Below are positions 56,200 through 64,000 of a DNA stretch of 64,000 bases, in pieces. Position numbers and translations under genes: made by a program. The stretch is from Cellvibrio zantedeschiae (GTDB lineage Bacteria > Pseudomonadota > Gammaproteobacteria > Pseudomonadales > Cellvibrionaceae), in NCBI RefSeq assembly GCF_014652535.1, contig NZ_BMYZ01000003.1, positions 62,001 to 126,000 of the forward strand, written 5' to 3'. Each line of letters opens with the position of its first letter. The stretch's first letter is position 1. A model generated the notes under the pieces. It was not told the DNA's origin and ran no database searches. It saw only the letters and a list, made by a program, of their open reading frames with translations.

Positions 56200-57201
56200 A
56201 TGAAATTAATGTTTGTTGGCGATATAAATCCTGGAGAATATTATACATCTATAGGAAATGGTCCTCGCAGTCTCATGAAAAGCAAAGACCCATTGGCAGC
56301 TCTACATGCACTATTCCATCAGGCAGATGCCGTAATAGGTAACTTGGAGGCACCGGTCTCGCACACTATAAATGAAAATGGAACATTAAATTCTTTAACT
56401 CTTATCGGTCATGCCCCTGATCTTAAATATTTTGCGGACGCAAATTTTAAATATCTGCAAATTTCCAACAACCATATCGTGCAACATGGTTTGGAAATAT
56501 TTCAGGAAACATTAACGTCGCTATCGAATCACAAAATAACTGCGTTAGGCTTGAAAGATCAACCGATGGAGTTATTTACATCCAACGGAATTACAGTAGG
56601 AATGCTGTCAGCGTCGGACATCCCCGACAACACGTATAAAAACCAGCAATCTTATCAAAGGTTCGATGACGACTTTCTCACTACAGTCAAGCAATCGGTG
56701 CCTCTCGTCGATCACTTAATCGTGCTAATGCATTGGGGAAGTGAAGATTCAACAAAACCTAACGAACGTCAACGAACTATATGCCAGCAATTAAAAACTC
56801 TAGGTGTAAGGGCTGTTATTGGTAGTCATACGCATTTATTTTATGAAGTAGAAAAAACAGATAATTTTATTTGTGCATATTCTCTTGGTAACTTCATTTT
56901 TGATCTTGCATGGGATAAACGCTTGTTAAAATCAGGAATCCTTGAAGTTAATTTCACCAAAGATGGATTAAGTGGAAAAGTACATCCCGTAGAATTAAAA
57001 GAAAACGGCTGCATCCCGCATCTAACCTCTGCGCCAGTCAATATTGATAAGGTCACTGCCCTCTATAATCATGGCGATAGCATGGAATATCAACAACTTA
57101 AAAAAACACTCTATCTCATCAAAAATATCTTGAAAGGAAGGACAGGACTTAAATTTTCTTTCTTTTTTCAAAAGCTGACAAAGTTTAGTAGAAGGAAATG
57201 A
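56200..57201 (+). CDS. CapA family (PGA_cap metallophosphatase-like) protein
   Basis: This 333-residue calcineurin-like metallophosphatase-fold protein belongs to the CapA/PgsA type. Metal-binding motifs: MFVGDINPG at the N-terminus, VIGNLEAPV, QISNNHIVQHG, LMHWGSED and GSHTHLF. Unlike classic CapA of Bacillus it has no obvious membrane anchor, so it is likely cytosolic. It lies 11 bp after the CapK-like gene and overlaps the next GT2 gene by 4 bp (ATGA), so all three are coupled. CapA homologues occur in EPS clusters; the reaction here is unknown. Confidence 0.87.
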   Translation: MKLMFVGDINPGEYYTSIGNGPRSLMKSKDPLAALHALFHQADAVIGNLEAPVSHTINENGTLNSLTLIGHAPDLKYFADANFKYLQISNNHIVQHGLEIFQETLTSLSNHKITALGLKDQPMELFTSNGITVGMLSASDIPDNTYKNQQSYQRFDDDFLTTVKQSVPLVDHLIVLMHWGSEDSTKPNERQRTICQQLKTLGVRAVIGSHTHLFYEVEKTDNFICAYSLGNFIFDLAWDKRLLKSGILEVNFTKDGLSGKVHPVELKENGCIPHLTSAPVNIDKVTALYNHGDSMEYQQLKKTLYLIKNILKGRTGLKFSFFFQKLTKFSRRK

Positions 57202-58181
57202 ATATGATTAATAATGAAATACTCGTATCTATAGTCATACCAGCCTACAACGAAGAAAAATACATTGGTATGTGTTTACAATCTTTGTCCGAGCTGGAGT
57301 TTGATAAAGATAAGCTTGAAATTATTGTTGTTGACAATGGATCTACTGACAGAACATTAGAAATTGCCCGCAGCTATACATCAAATGTAATCATTAAAGA
57401 AAAAGTTAAAGTTGGAGCAGTAAGAAATTACGGTGTATCGCATGCAAAAGGAAAATATATTGTATTTTTGGACTCCGACTGTGTAGTAGATAAACAATGG
57501 TTAAGCCGTGGCATTAATAAACTTCAAAAAGATAGCAAGCTTGTATTGGGCGGCCAATACCTGATGAGGGAATCACCATCCTGGTTAGAAAAGTATTGGG
57601 TATTAACCAATTCTGTTGAAAAAATATATCAAACCACACTGGTTGGTGGATGCATATTTATTGAGAACAAAACCTTCGAGAGTGTTGCAGGATTTAACGA
57701 AAACCTGAATTCAGGCGAAGATAGTGATTTGACCTACCGTCTTATTCAGGCCGACTTTACAGTCAATATAGATCCCTCACTTAGCGTGATACATATGGGG
57801 TATCCTTCAGAAATTTTACCGTTTATCAAACGACAAATCTGGCATTCATCCGACTATATAACCAGCTTGAAAAAATCGCTTAAAGATAAAATATTCATTC
57901 TCACGCTCTGCTTTATGATAGGTGTAATTACATTTACAAGCGGCCTGCTTTTCCATGGCCACTTTAATCTGTTGTTTTTATTATTGATGGTGACCCCACC
58001 TGCGCTGCTTTCTTATAAAAGAATTTCGCGCAGCCAAACTACCTACACTGGTTTTTTTGATGTTATTTCCATCTATGCGGTGGATTGGTTGTATCTTATT
58101 GGCAGGACTTGTGGGATTTTATTAAGCTTTAAAAATGCGCTTGCTAATCCCGCCAAAGATCAAAAAGTTGATATACGATAA
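57198..58181 (+). CDS. Glycosyltransferase, GT2 family, membrane anchored
   Basis: This 327-residue GT2 enzyme has the donor motifs VSIVIPAYNEEKYIGMCL, LEIIVVDNGSTDRTL, VFLDSDCVVD and the acceptor-region GFNENLNSGEDSDLTYR. Two or three hydrophobic segments near the C-terminus (FILTLCFMIGVITFTSGLLF and FNLLFLLLMV) anchor it to the membrane. An internal ATG at 57204 with AAGGAA upstream is an alternative start. It ends exactly where the convergent hexapeptide gene ends. Confidence 0.9.
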   Translation: MNMINNEILVSIVIPAYNEEKYIGMCLQSLSELEFDKDKLEIIVVDNGSTDRTLEIARSYTSNVIIKEKVKVGAVRNYGVSHAKGKYIVFLDSDCVVDKQWLSRGINKLQKDSKLVLGGQYLMRESPSWLEKYWVLTNSVEKIYQTTLVGGCIFIENKTFESVAGFNENLNSGEDSDLTYRLIQADFTVNIDPSLSVIHMGYPSEILPFIKRQIWHSSDYITSLKKSLKDKIFILTLCFMIGVITFTSGLLFHGHFNLLFLLLMVTPPALLSYKRISRSQTTYTGFFDVISIYAVDWLYLIGRTCGILLSFKNALANPAKDQKVDIR

Positions 58182-58778
58182 TTATCCAAATGTTCTTATG
58201 ACTTTGGCCGGGTTTCCACCTGCTAAAGTCATAGGAGGAATACTTTTTGTTACGACACTATTAGCAGCAATTACGCTACCTCGACCTATTCTCACACCGG
58301 GTAATACAACACATCCCGTACCTAGCCAAACATTATCTTCAATAACAACTGGCGAACTGGTGCCTTTGGTTTGAATTCTATTCTCAACATCTTCAAATGA
58401 TAAATCATGGCCACTGCAATCCATGATTTGGCAGTTAGCCGCAATCAAACAGTTTTTTCCGACCTCTACCAATTCATAAGCATGAATTGCAGAACCATGA
58501 ATACGCGTATTGTCACCAATAATAATTTTTGCAGTTGCCTTGTCTGCAAAAAGTTTTACAGGTGCAAACATATTAACGTGATATCCCATATTGCTTGAAT
58601 TTAATACTACATGAGTGCCAATAATCAGATGACAACCAGGTTCTATGTGGATTATTGGATGTCCTTTTATAGTTAGTTTTTTGCCTGTTTTTATATTGCC
58701 AGATAAACCAAAAATAATATGGAAGCGCAGACTCAAAAGGAAATCAATTGATTTAAAAAATGTTCTCATAAATCTCAT
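58182..58778 (-). CDS. Left-handed beta-helix (hexapeptide) acyltransferase
   Basis: This 198-residue protein has a short basic/hydrophobic N-terminus and hexapeptide repeats from about residue 45 to 190, with GDNTRIHGSAIHAYELV, LIAANCQIMDCSGHD and DNVWLGTGCVVLPGVRIGRGSVIAANSVV (motif WLGTGCVVLPG). The NPAKVIR end and the catalytic-type His in SGHDLSF fit serine/sugar O-acetyltransferases of the WbbJ/MaaT type. It likely acetylates an EPS sugar. It starts a minus-strand gene run, but a 102-bp gap separates it from the next gene upstream. Confidence 0.85.
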   Translation of the reverse strand: MRFMRTFFKSIDFLLSLRFHIIFGLSGNIKTGKKLTIKGHPIIHIEPGCHLIIGTHVVLNSSNMGYHVNMFAPVKLFADKATAKIIIGDNTRIHGSAIHAYELVEVGKNCLIAANCQIMDCSGHDLSFEDVENRIQTKGTSSPVVIEDNVWLGTGCVVLPGVRIGRGSVIAANSVVTKSIPPMTLAGGNPAKVIRTFG

Positions 58779-58880
58779 AAAAATTTCCTGCGCTCAGCTT
58801 TTCACAAATAAATTACCCACAACCCTCGCCAGCAATAATTAGATTAAGGGTCAGTTATATTTCCAGTACAAACGTTCAAT

Positions 58881-60005
58881 TTACTGTGAATTAACAGCAG
58901 CTTTAGAACTAAACAAATTTTCAAAATCAACTTTTTTTAGTTTTTCCGCCAGTCTCAATGAAGGCTTCTCAAATAAAAGATGAAAAATATGGGCTACTAT
59001 AATACTCACTACAATAGCTGCTAATAGCACAGGTATTACATAGATTTTCGGTAGATGCCCATGAAAAAACATTCTTGCTGTTGATATAACTTTCCACCCT
59101 ATATCAGGATGTACTAGATATAAAGTGTATGAAATAGTGCCGAGATACTGTAAGGTTGCAGACGTAAATACTCGATCTAACAATGACCGCCACCACAAGG
59201 CATATAAAAAAATACCAATAATGATACCGGCAGTTTGATATGGTTTTTCACCAAAATATAAGGACGTAATACACTCAAATAAAATCCATATAAAAAACAC
59301 CTGTGTGCTGTAGGCTTTACGTCTGAACACTCTGGCAACTAAAACGCCAATCAAAAAATAGTGCCAGTTTGAAATAAATAAACCATTCACCGATAGCGAA
59401 TAAAAGCTTCTGTCTACTAATATAGAAAAAACGCCCAGTCCTATAATAATAAGTAAATGAAAATTCGAAATATTCAATTTTTTGGTGACCTTTTGAGATA
59501 TCCATAGACTGAATAAGTAGAACAAATAGAATTGGATCTCTAAACATAATGTCCAAAAAACTACAGATATTAGTGGCCTGACGGTCAGCAGATCCTGCAA
59601 ATAAAACATATGCGCCAAAATATTACCCACCGAGGGCAAGGGCTCCTGCACAGCAGATATTTTATTTTTAAAAATTAACAGCGCAATACCAAAAAATATG
59701 GCAGCCCAATAGGTAGGATCGAGCCGTATGCTCCTGCGCACAATAAATTTTGCAGCATAGTGTTTTGTAACAAGGGAGTCGCCAATACTCAGGGAGATAA
59801 CCAAACCGCTAATAACAAAGAAAACTGGCACTCCTAAATAGCCATAAGACATTATCGTATTTAGGAATGCTGGTAATAACTGCTGCAAATCTTCTTTCAA
59901 ATTGCCGGAGAGATGGTACAAAACCACTCCCATGGCAGCTATTCCACGTAGTCCATCAATAGATCGTAAACGCATACTTTCCTTGGGCGGAGAAATGTCA
60001 TTCAT
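58881..60005 (-). CDS. Acyltransferase 3 (OafA-type) membrane protein
   Basis: This 374-residue acyltransferase-3 protein has the signature MRLRSIDGLRGIAAMGVVLYHLSG and GYLGVPVFFVISGLVIS, with RRSIRLDPTYWAAIF. About ten helices are visible. It likely O-acetylates a polymer sugar and is a second enzyme of this type beside the gene at 51.5 kb; the two differ in the N-terminal lead. It ends the minus-strand block that starts with the GT4 gene at 63 kb. The gap to the upstream ligase gene is 21 bp. Confidence 0.9.
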   Translation of the reverse strand: MNDISPPKESMRLRSIDGLRGIAAMGVVLYHLSGNLKEDLQQLLPAFLNTIMSYGYLGVPVFFVISGLVISLSIGDSLVTKHYAAKFIVRRSIRLDPTYWAAIFFGIALLIFKNKISAVQEPLPSVGNILAHMFYLQDLLTVRPLISVVFWTLCLEIQFYLFYLFSLWISQKVTKKLNISNFHLLIIIGLGVFSILVDRSFYSLSVNGLFISNWHYFLIGVLVARVFRRKAYSTQVFFIWILFECITSLYFGEKPYQTAGIIIGIFLYALWWRSLLDRVFTSATLQYLGTISYTLYLVHPDIGWKVISTARMFFHGHLPKIYVIPVLLAAIVVSIIVAHIFHLLFEKPSLRLAEKLKKVDFENLFSSKAAVNSQ

Positions 60006-60026
60006 ATAGTGAGCCCGTCAGGAGAT

Positions 60027-61277
60027 TTATTTTTTTTGCTGATTTGTAATATTGTTTAATGCAACCAGAATACCCAGGTTAATCCATAAGAATGGGTAAT
60101 AAGTCACTGTTACAAATTGGCCAGCTATAGCAAAACCTAACACACCAAAACCTAAACCAGCTGCAAACTTACCATCTACACTGTTGTGTTTACCAAGCTT
60201 AATAGCCAATACAAAACAGTAAAAAATAAGCAGCATAAATATAAACAGCGCTATGAAACCAGCATCTGTTCCTACCTGAATAAAAATATTGTGTGGTAGC
60301 TGAGCCCTGGGATACAACATATCTTGCGGGTAAAAATCTTCATAGTAGGGTGCAAAATTAAAGAAGCCCACACCAGTCAGCGGATATTCTTTTAACATTT
60401 CCCATCCATGTTCCCAATAAAGCAATCTTTGTTGTGACGTTTTATCGTCTCCGCTATTCGAAAACCTATCTTTTTGCTCTTGGGGAAGTAGGTAAAAAAT
60501 AGCACCGCACAAGATCACCACACCAATTAAGGGTTTTAATTTAAACATGCTTTTTCTAAACATAATTACGAGCTGTACAGCTAAAGCAAGCTGGGCACCA
60601 CGACTACTCGCGCCTAGAATTGTCAAAATCGGACACACCCAAAATAAAATCAAAATACCTCGTTCCCACTTGGTCACTTTATCTTTTAATGCCTGGTACA
60701 TGTAAAATGCTAATGGAAAAAGCACCAACATCAAGATGGCCAACTCACCCGAGTTTTGGAAAAATCCAGCAGGCCCACTTAGCCCCCAGGCCGTAAATGA
60801 AAAGCCACGCATGGCCCAACTTTTTGATGTACCTATCGCAATTTTTGCACTTGCAATCAATAGAATTAAAATAAAAATATAGGCCCGCTCACGGGTATTG
60901 ACGATATTAATAATTAGAAAATAAATAACAAACCAGTTAAAAATCTGCATAAATTCTTTTCTGGCAAGATCGAAATATTGAGCGAACCCAATAGAAATAA
61001 TAATCATCAACAGGAAAAGAACCATGAGTTTATTGGCAAAATTGGATACTGCTTTCACTGAAGGATCAGTCATAGCGCCGATTGCGGCTAATAGAATAAA
61101 GAGCATTGCCCAAGGCAAGATATTTAAGGCGGGAATGAGAGTTTGAGGACGAACAAACTCTACAAATAGATAGCAACAAATCGCCCAAAACGAGAAATGC
61201 TGCGTCTTACAATAAGACCACATATTCTTCACTTTGAATGCGTAAAAATCATCAACGGTATAGATTTGCGTGGCCAT
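60027..61277 (-). CDS. O-antigen ligase/polymerase-like membrane protein
   Basis: This 416-residue polytopic protein has about eleven helices, with the large periplasmic loop typical of Wzy/WaaL: a central GASSRGAQLALAVQ, then the ERFSN-like DRFSNSGDDKTSQQRLLYWEHGWEML segment and GVGFFNFAPYY with the conserved HNIF block (PHNIFIQVGTDAGF). The opening SFWAICCYLFVEFVRPQTLIP resembles the exosortase A-associated putative O-glycosylation ligase group. It may polymerise the EPS or glycosylate exported proteins; sequence cannot decide. It is in a minus-strand operon with the LMW phosphatase (21-bp gap). Confidence 0.85.
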   Translation of the reverse strand: MATQIYTVDDFYAFKVKNMWSYCKTQHFSFWAICCYLFVEFVRPQTLIPALNILPWAMLFILLAAIGAMTDPSVKAVSNFANKLMVLFLLMIIISIGFAQYFDLARKEFMQIFNWFVIYFLIINIVNTRERAYIFILILLIASAKIAIGTSKSWAMRGFSFTAWGLSGPAGFFQNSGELAILMLVLFPLAFYMYQALKDKVTKWERGILILFWVCPILTILGASSRGAQLALAVQLVIMFRKSMFKLKPLIGVVILCGAIFYLLPQEQKDRFSNSGDDKTSQQRLLYWEHGWEMLKEYPLTGVGFFNFAPYYEDFYPQDMLYPRAQLPHNIFIQVGTDAGFIALFIFMLLIFYCFVLAIKLGKHNSVDGKFAAGLGFGVLGFAIAGQFVTVTYYPFLWINLGILVALNNITNQQKK

Positions 61278-61298
61278 ACTTTCTCTTATAAAATATTA

Positions 61299-61850
61299 CT
61301 AGTTTATTTTCTTAGCTAACGATTCAACTGCTCTCACCACTTGATCCTCGCAGTAATTAAAGAAAATAGATCCAGAACCATAAGGATCATGTAAGTAGCT
61401 TTGTTTTTTATGTAACCATAACCCTGCCAAAGTGATAGAGACTTTACCGTTAAATATCTGCTCAAGCTCGTCTGCATGTTTGGGCTCCATCCCAACCAAC
61501 AAATCGCCCTCTTTCGGTTGGTATTGAGCGATGTTCTGAGTCACATGTGTACTTAAATCAAGATTTATAGTCTTACCATAATTAATAGCTCTTATATCTG
61601 CCGCATCACCACCACGGCAATGTAGACCAAAAGATATGGCTTCCACGCCGTTTTTCTTGGCAACATACTCTGCTAAAGGGCTACGGCAAATGTTACCCGA
61701 GCAAATAAATATTAATCGTCGCACTTTTGAAAGTTGGATATTCTGGTATTTGTCAAAAGCGCCAAAATTATGCTTCACCCCATAAATGAATGTATTTAGC
61801 ATTCCTCTCTTGGAGCCAAAACGATCCTTGATAAATTGCGGTGTAACCAT
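61299..61850 (-). CDS. Low-molecular-weight protein tyrosine phosphatase with N-terminal extension
   Basis: This 183-residue LMW-PTP has the CX5R signature ICSGNICRSP with Cys50 and Arg56, and the general-acid region HDPYGSG. The usual catalytic residues look intact. The signature normally lies near residue 8-12, so about 40 extra residues (MVTPQFIKDRFG, then GVKHNFGAFDKYQN) precede it. Such phosphatases usually oppose a BY-kinase in EPS control, but no kinase gene is visible here. It lies between the GT4 gene and the ligase in one minus-strand operon. Confidence 0.88.
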   Translation of the reverse strand: MVTPQFIKDRFGSKRGMLNTFIYGVKHNFGAFDKYQNIQLSKVRRLIFICSGNICRSPLAEYVAKKNGVEAISFGLHCRGGDAADIRAINYGKTINLDLSTHVTQNIAQYQPKEGDLLVGMEPKHADELEQIFNGKVSITLAGLWLHKKQSYLHDPYGSGSIFFNYCEDQVVRAVESLAKKIN

Positions 61851-61916
61851 ACTTCATACTCACAAAATAAAACTCAATTTACTTATTGTTCTACCGATGG
61901 AAGGTGAACATAAGAA

Positions 61917-63041
61917 TCATGTTGTTTTTATTAAACTGGTAAAGATTTTCCTATATTCCTCCAGCAACTTATCCATTGAAAATGTACTAATTACATGCTT
62001 TTTGGCAGCTTGCGCAAACTGAACCCTGAGTGATTCATTGCTTATTAATTTGAGCAAAGCCTCTGATAACTCGAAAGCATCATTTACTTTTACCAAGTAT
62101 CCCGTTTCATCGTGCGTTACTATTTCTTCAGGCCCACCACAACGAGTTACAACGACAGGTAGTTCACTTGCCATAGCTTCGATGGTTGCAATTGAAAAAC
62201 CTTCTGAGCTGGAGGACAATGCAAATAAATCCATTTGCCCCAAGAAGTGGGCTGTATCCTCTTGGAATCCCACAAAATGAACATGCTGGGCTAAATCCTG
62301 AGATCGTATTTGATCATCAAGCTTAACCATTAAATCTGCCTTCTTATGTCCCGCTACGATAAAATGCACGTTGGAATTTTGCTCAACAACAAGTTTGGCA
62401 GCATTTATAAGAACGTTATACGCCTTCGCTGGCCTGACGTTACCGACACAACCAATCAGCACGGCGTCATTATTTATTCCTAGTGTGTTGCGGATACTAG
62501 CGTCAGCATTTTTTTGATATTTTTTTACATTAACACCATTGTATATAACAGCAATTTTTTCCTTTTTAAATAATCCTCTCGCTGCAATGTACTCAGCCAA
62601 ATCATGGCTTACCGCAATCAATTTACTGACACCCATTTGCATTATTTTATTTTTAATAAATATTCGTTTTTCATTCGGGTTTACATCCACACGCCCGTGT
62701 AGGGTGGCTACCAACGGAATTTTTAATACCAAAGACAAAAGAGAATAAGTCAAAGTTGAGCCTAATAAGTGAGCTTGAATCAACTTAACATTGTGCTTTT
62801 TTATGATGCGGTATAGAGAGATGTAATAATTGAGCGACAGCCCGCCCTTAGGCTTAACAATATAATAGTCGACCCCCCTCTGTTTGAGTTGCTCCTCAAC
62901 CCACCCCGGCCCCTTGATAACAGCTATGGTATTGTAACCATCCAATGTTAAATATTGCGCCAGATCTAAAAATACTGTTTCAGCACCGCCAGGGCCTGTA
63001 GTGTCTATAGCATGCAATATTGATGGTTCATTATTCACCAT
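61917..63041 (-). CDS. Glycosyltransferase, GT4 family
   Basis: This 374-residue GT-B enzyme has an N-terminal SILHAIDTTGPGGAETVFLDLAQYL with the GGAE loop, and a C-terminal IGCVGNVRPAKAYNVLINA, VHFIVAGHKKADLM, VHFVGFQEDTAHFL and the E-x7-E motif SSEGFSIATIEAMASELPVVV. It is the first gene of the minus-strand block (GT4, LMW-PTP, ligase, acyltransferase). A 183-bp spacer separates it from the divergent ATP-grasp gene. Confidence 0.92.
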   Translation of the reverse strand: MVNNEPSILHAIDTTGPGGAETVFLDLAQYLTLDGYNTIAVIKGPGWVEEQLKQRGVDYYIVKPKGGLSLNYYISLYRIIKKHNVKLIQAHLLGSTLTYSLLSLVLKIPLVATLHGRVDVNPNEKRIFIKNKIMQMGVSKLIAVSHDLAEYIAARGLFKKEKIAVIYNGVNVKKYQKNADASIRNTLGINNDAVLIGCVGNVRPAKAYNVLINAAKLVVEQNSNVHFIVAGHKKADLMVKLDDQIRSQDLAQHVHFVGFQEDTAHFLGQMDLFALSSSSEGFSIATIEAMASELPVVVTRCGGPEEIVTHDETGYLVKVNDAFELSEALLKLISNESLRVQFAQAAKKHVISTFSMDKLLEEYRKIFTSLIKTT

Positions 63042-63224
63042 TGAATATCCTTAAATAACAGTATTGTTTTGGGGAGCCGTAACGTGCACTTTAAAAGGGC
63101 TACCAGTTTAAAACATCTGAACAACCATTACAGGAGAAATTCACCTACTGTTTGTGAAATATGTGAACACTTCCGTTATCATCTCATATTATTAACCTGC
63201 CCTTAGTGGATGGAATCATTGTCA

Positions 63225-64000
63225 ATGATATTTTCTGTTTTAGTTCTAGATGCAAACCAGCGTAGTGCGCTTGCAGTTACTCGATCCTTGGGCAGAAGTA
63301 ATTATGTTGTTACTACCGCTGACTCTACAGATAGGGCGTTAGCTGGCGTATCGCGCTACTCTTCCCAATATATACAAAGCCCAAATTCAGAAACCAATCC
63401 AGCAGATTATGTAAATTGGTTAATCAAATTACAGAGTGAGCGCAAGTTTGATTTGGTAATTCCCGTTACTGAAATTACCAGCCAATTATTACTAATGAGC
63501 CACCAAGACCTTCACGGGGTTAAACTCCCATTCGCATCTTATGAAAAAGTCATGAAATTGGCTCACAAAGGCCATTTAGTAGAGGCTGCTAATCGATTGG
63601 GTGTTCCAGCACCTCAATCAGAGCTTTATGAGTCAGCGCCCTCCGTAGATCCAAGCATTCAAACCTACCCTTTAGTGTTAAAGCCTTGCCTATCTAAAAT
63701 TTATACTGGCACACATTGGATTGCGACAACAGTGAGGATAGCTTCATCAGCAGAGGAGCTCATAACCATATTGAAGCGAGATACATATCTGCAAAATACG
63801 TCGTTTATGTTGCAAGAATTCATCCCCGGCCATGGAGCTGGCGTTTTTTGTTTATTTGATAAAGGCAAACCCCTGGCTTTTTTCGCTCATCACCGGGTAC
63901 GCGAGAAGCCACCCCAAGGTGGGGTTAGCGTCCTCAGCCGGAGCGTTGAAGCCGATCCTTTACTTAAAGATTATGCGACTCGTTTACTGAGCGGTGTTAA
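63225..64000 (+). CDS. ATP-grasp enzyme (carbamoyl-phosphate synthase-like), 3' end outside window
   Basis: The frame is open from 63225 to the window end, giving 258 residues without a stop. It begins MIFSVLVLDANQRSALAVTR, with a pre-ATP-grasp fold (FDLVIPVTEITSQLL). The ATP-grasp lid follows: GVPAPQSELYE, YPLVLKPCLS, and MLQEFIPGHGAGVF with CLFDKGKPLAFFAHHR. The rest lies outside. Such enzymes ligate amino acids or carboxylates and occur in exosortase-linked EPS clusters. An in-frame ATG at 63210 is an alternative start. Its exact reaction is unknown. Confidence 0.85.
   Translation, partial: MIFSVLVLDANQRSALAVTRSLGRSNYVVTTADSTDRALAGVSRYSSQYIQSPNSETNPADYVNWLIKLQSERKFDLVIPVTEITSQLLLMSHQDLHGVKLPFASYEKVMKLAHKGHLVEAANRLGVPAPQSELYESAPSVDPSIQTYPLVLKPCLSKIYTGTHWIATTVRIASSAEELITILKRDTYLQNTSFMLQEFIPGHGAGVFCLFDKGKPLAFFAHHRVREKPPQGGVSVLSRSVEADPLLKDYATRLLSGV

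Overview
The window looks like a chromosomal segment of a gammaproteobacterium of the Cellvibrio type (Cellvibrionaceae). Two lipoproteins carry long polyserine linkers, a habit of Cellvibrio and its relatives. The housekeeping order (ratA-rnfH divergent from smpB; hemC-hemD-hemX-hemY; sutA, PII-amtB, ubiK and comM close together; uvrD; rep) is Pseudomonas/Cellvibrio-like. The species assignment is inference. No rRNA, tRNA, CRISPR array, transposase or prophage gene was seen.

Region 1 (1-33.0 kb) is mostly core genome. It starts with two multi-PAS signalling genes on the minus strand, the first cut by the window edge. Next come rnfH, ratA and a neurotransmitter:sodium-type transporter, divergent from smpB, then cysE and a periplasmic binding-like protein. 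A very large lipoprotein joins an esterase-like domain to an unassigned domain of about 830 residues. After that come uvrD, a small cysteine-rich gene inside a 33-bp inverted repeat, the hem operon, a sodium:solute symporter, sutA, and a nitrogen cluster (PII, amtB, PII). The nitrogen cluster has an NtrC/sigma-54-like control region upstream. ubiK, comM, a REC-GGDEF-EAL protein with a degraded EAL domain, and rep complete the region.

Region 2 (33.0-41.4 kb) is a PEP-CTERM/exosortase module. A small secreted protein has a C-terminal PEP-CTERM sorting signal. It lies behind a near-consensus sigma-54 promoter and two copies of a 19-bp repeat set 32 bp apart. Downstream are a cytochrome c5-like gene, the sensor kinase PrsK, the sigma-54 activator PrsR, a fibronectin type III lipoprotein and the exosortase. 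The working model is that PrsK-PrsR activates sigma-54 promoters for surface proteins, and that the exosortase processes the PEP-CTERM tail at the inner membrane.

Region 3 (41.4-64 kb) is a visibly AT-richer exopolysaccharide cluster in several blocks of alternating orientation. It encodes eight glycosyltransferases (four GT2, four GT4), a DegT-type aminotransferase, an ABC exporter, a pyruvyltransferase, two acyltransferase-3 proteins, a hexapeptide acyltransferase, a CapK-like adenylate-forming enzyme and a CapA-like protein. It also encodes a secreted lyase-like protein, an O-antigen-ligase/polymerase, a low-molecular-weight tyrosine phosphatase and, cut by the window end, an ATP-grasp enzyme. 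Together these would assemble, modify, polymerise and export a matrix polysaccharide tied to the PEP-CTERM system. Outer-membrane export and chain-length genes are not in the window.
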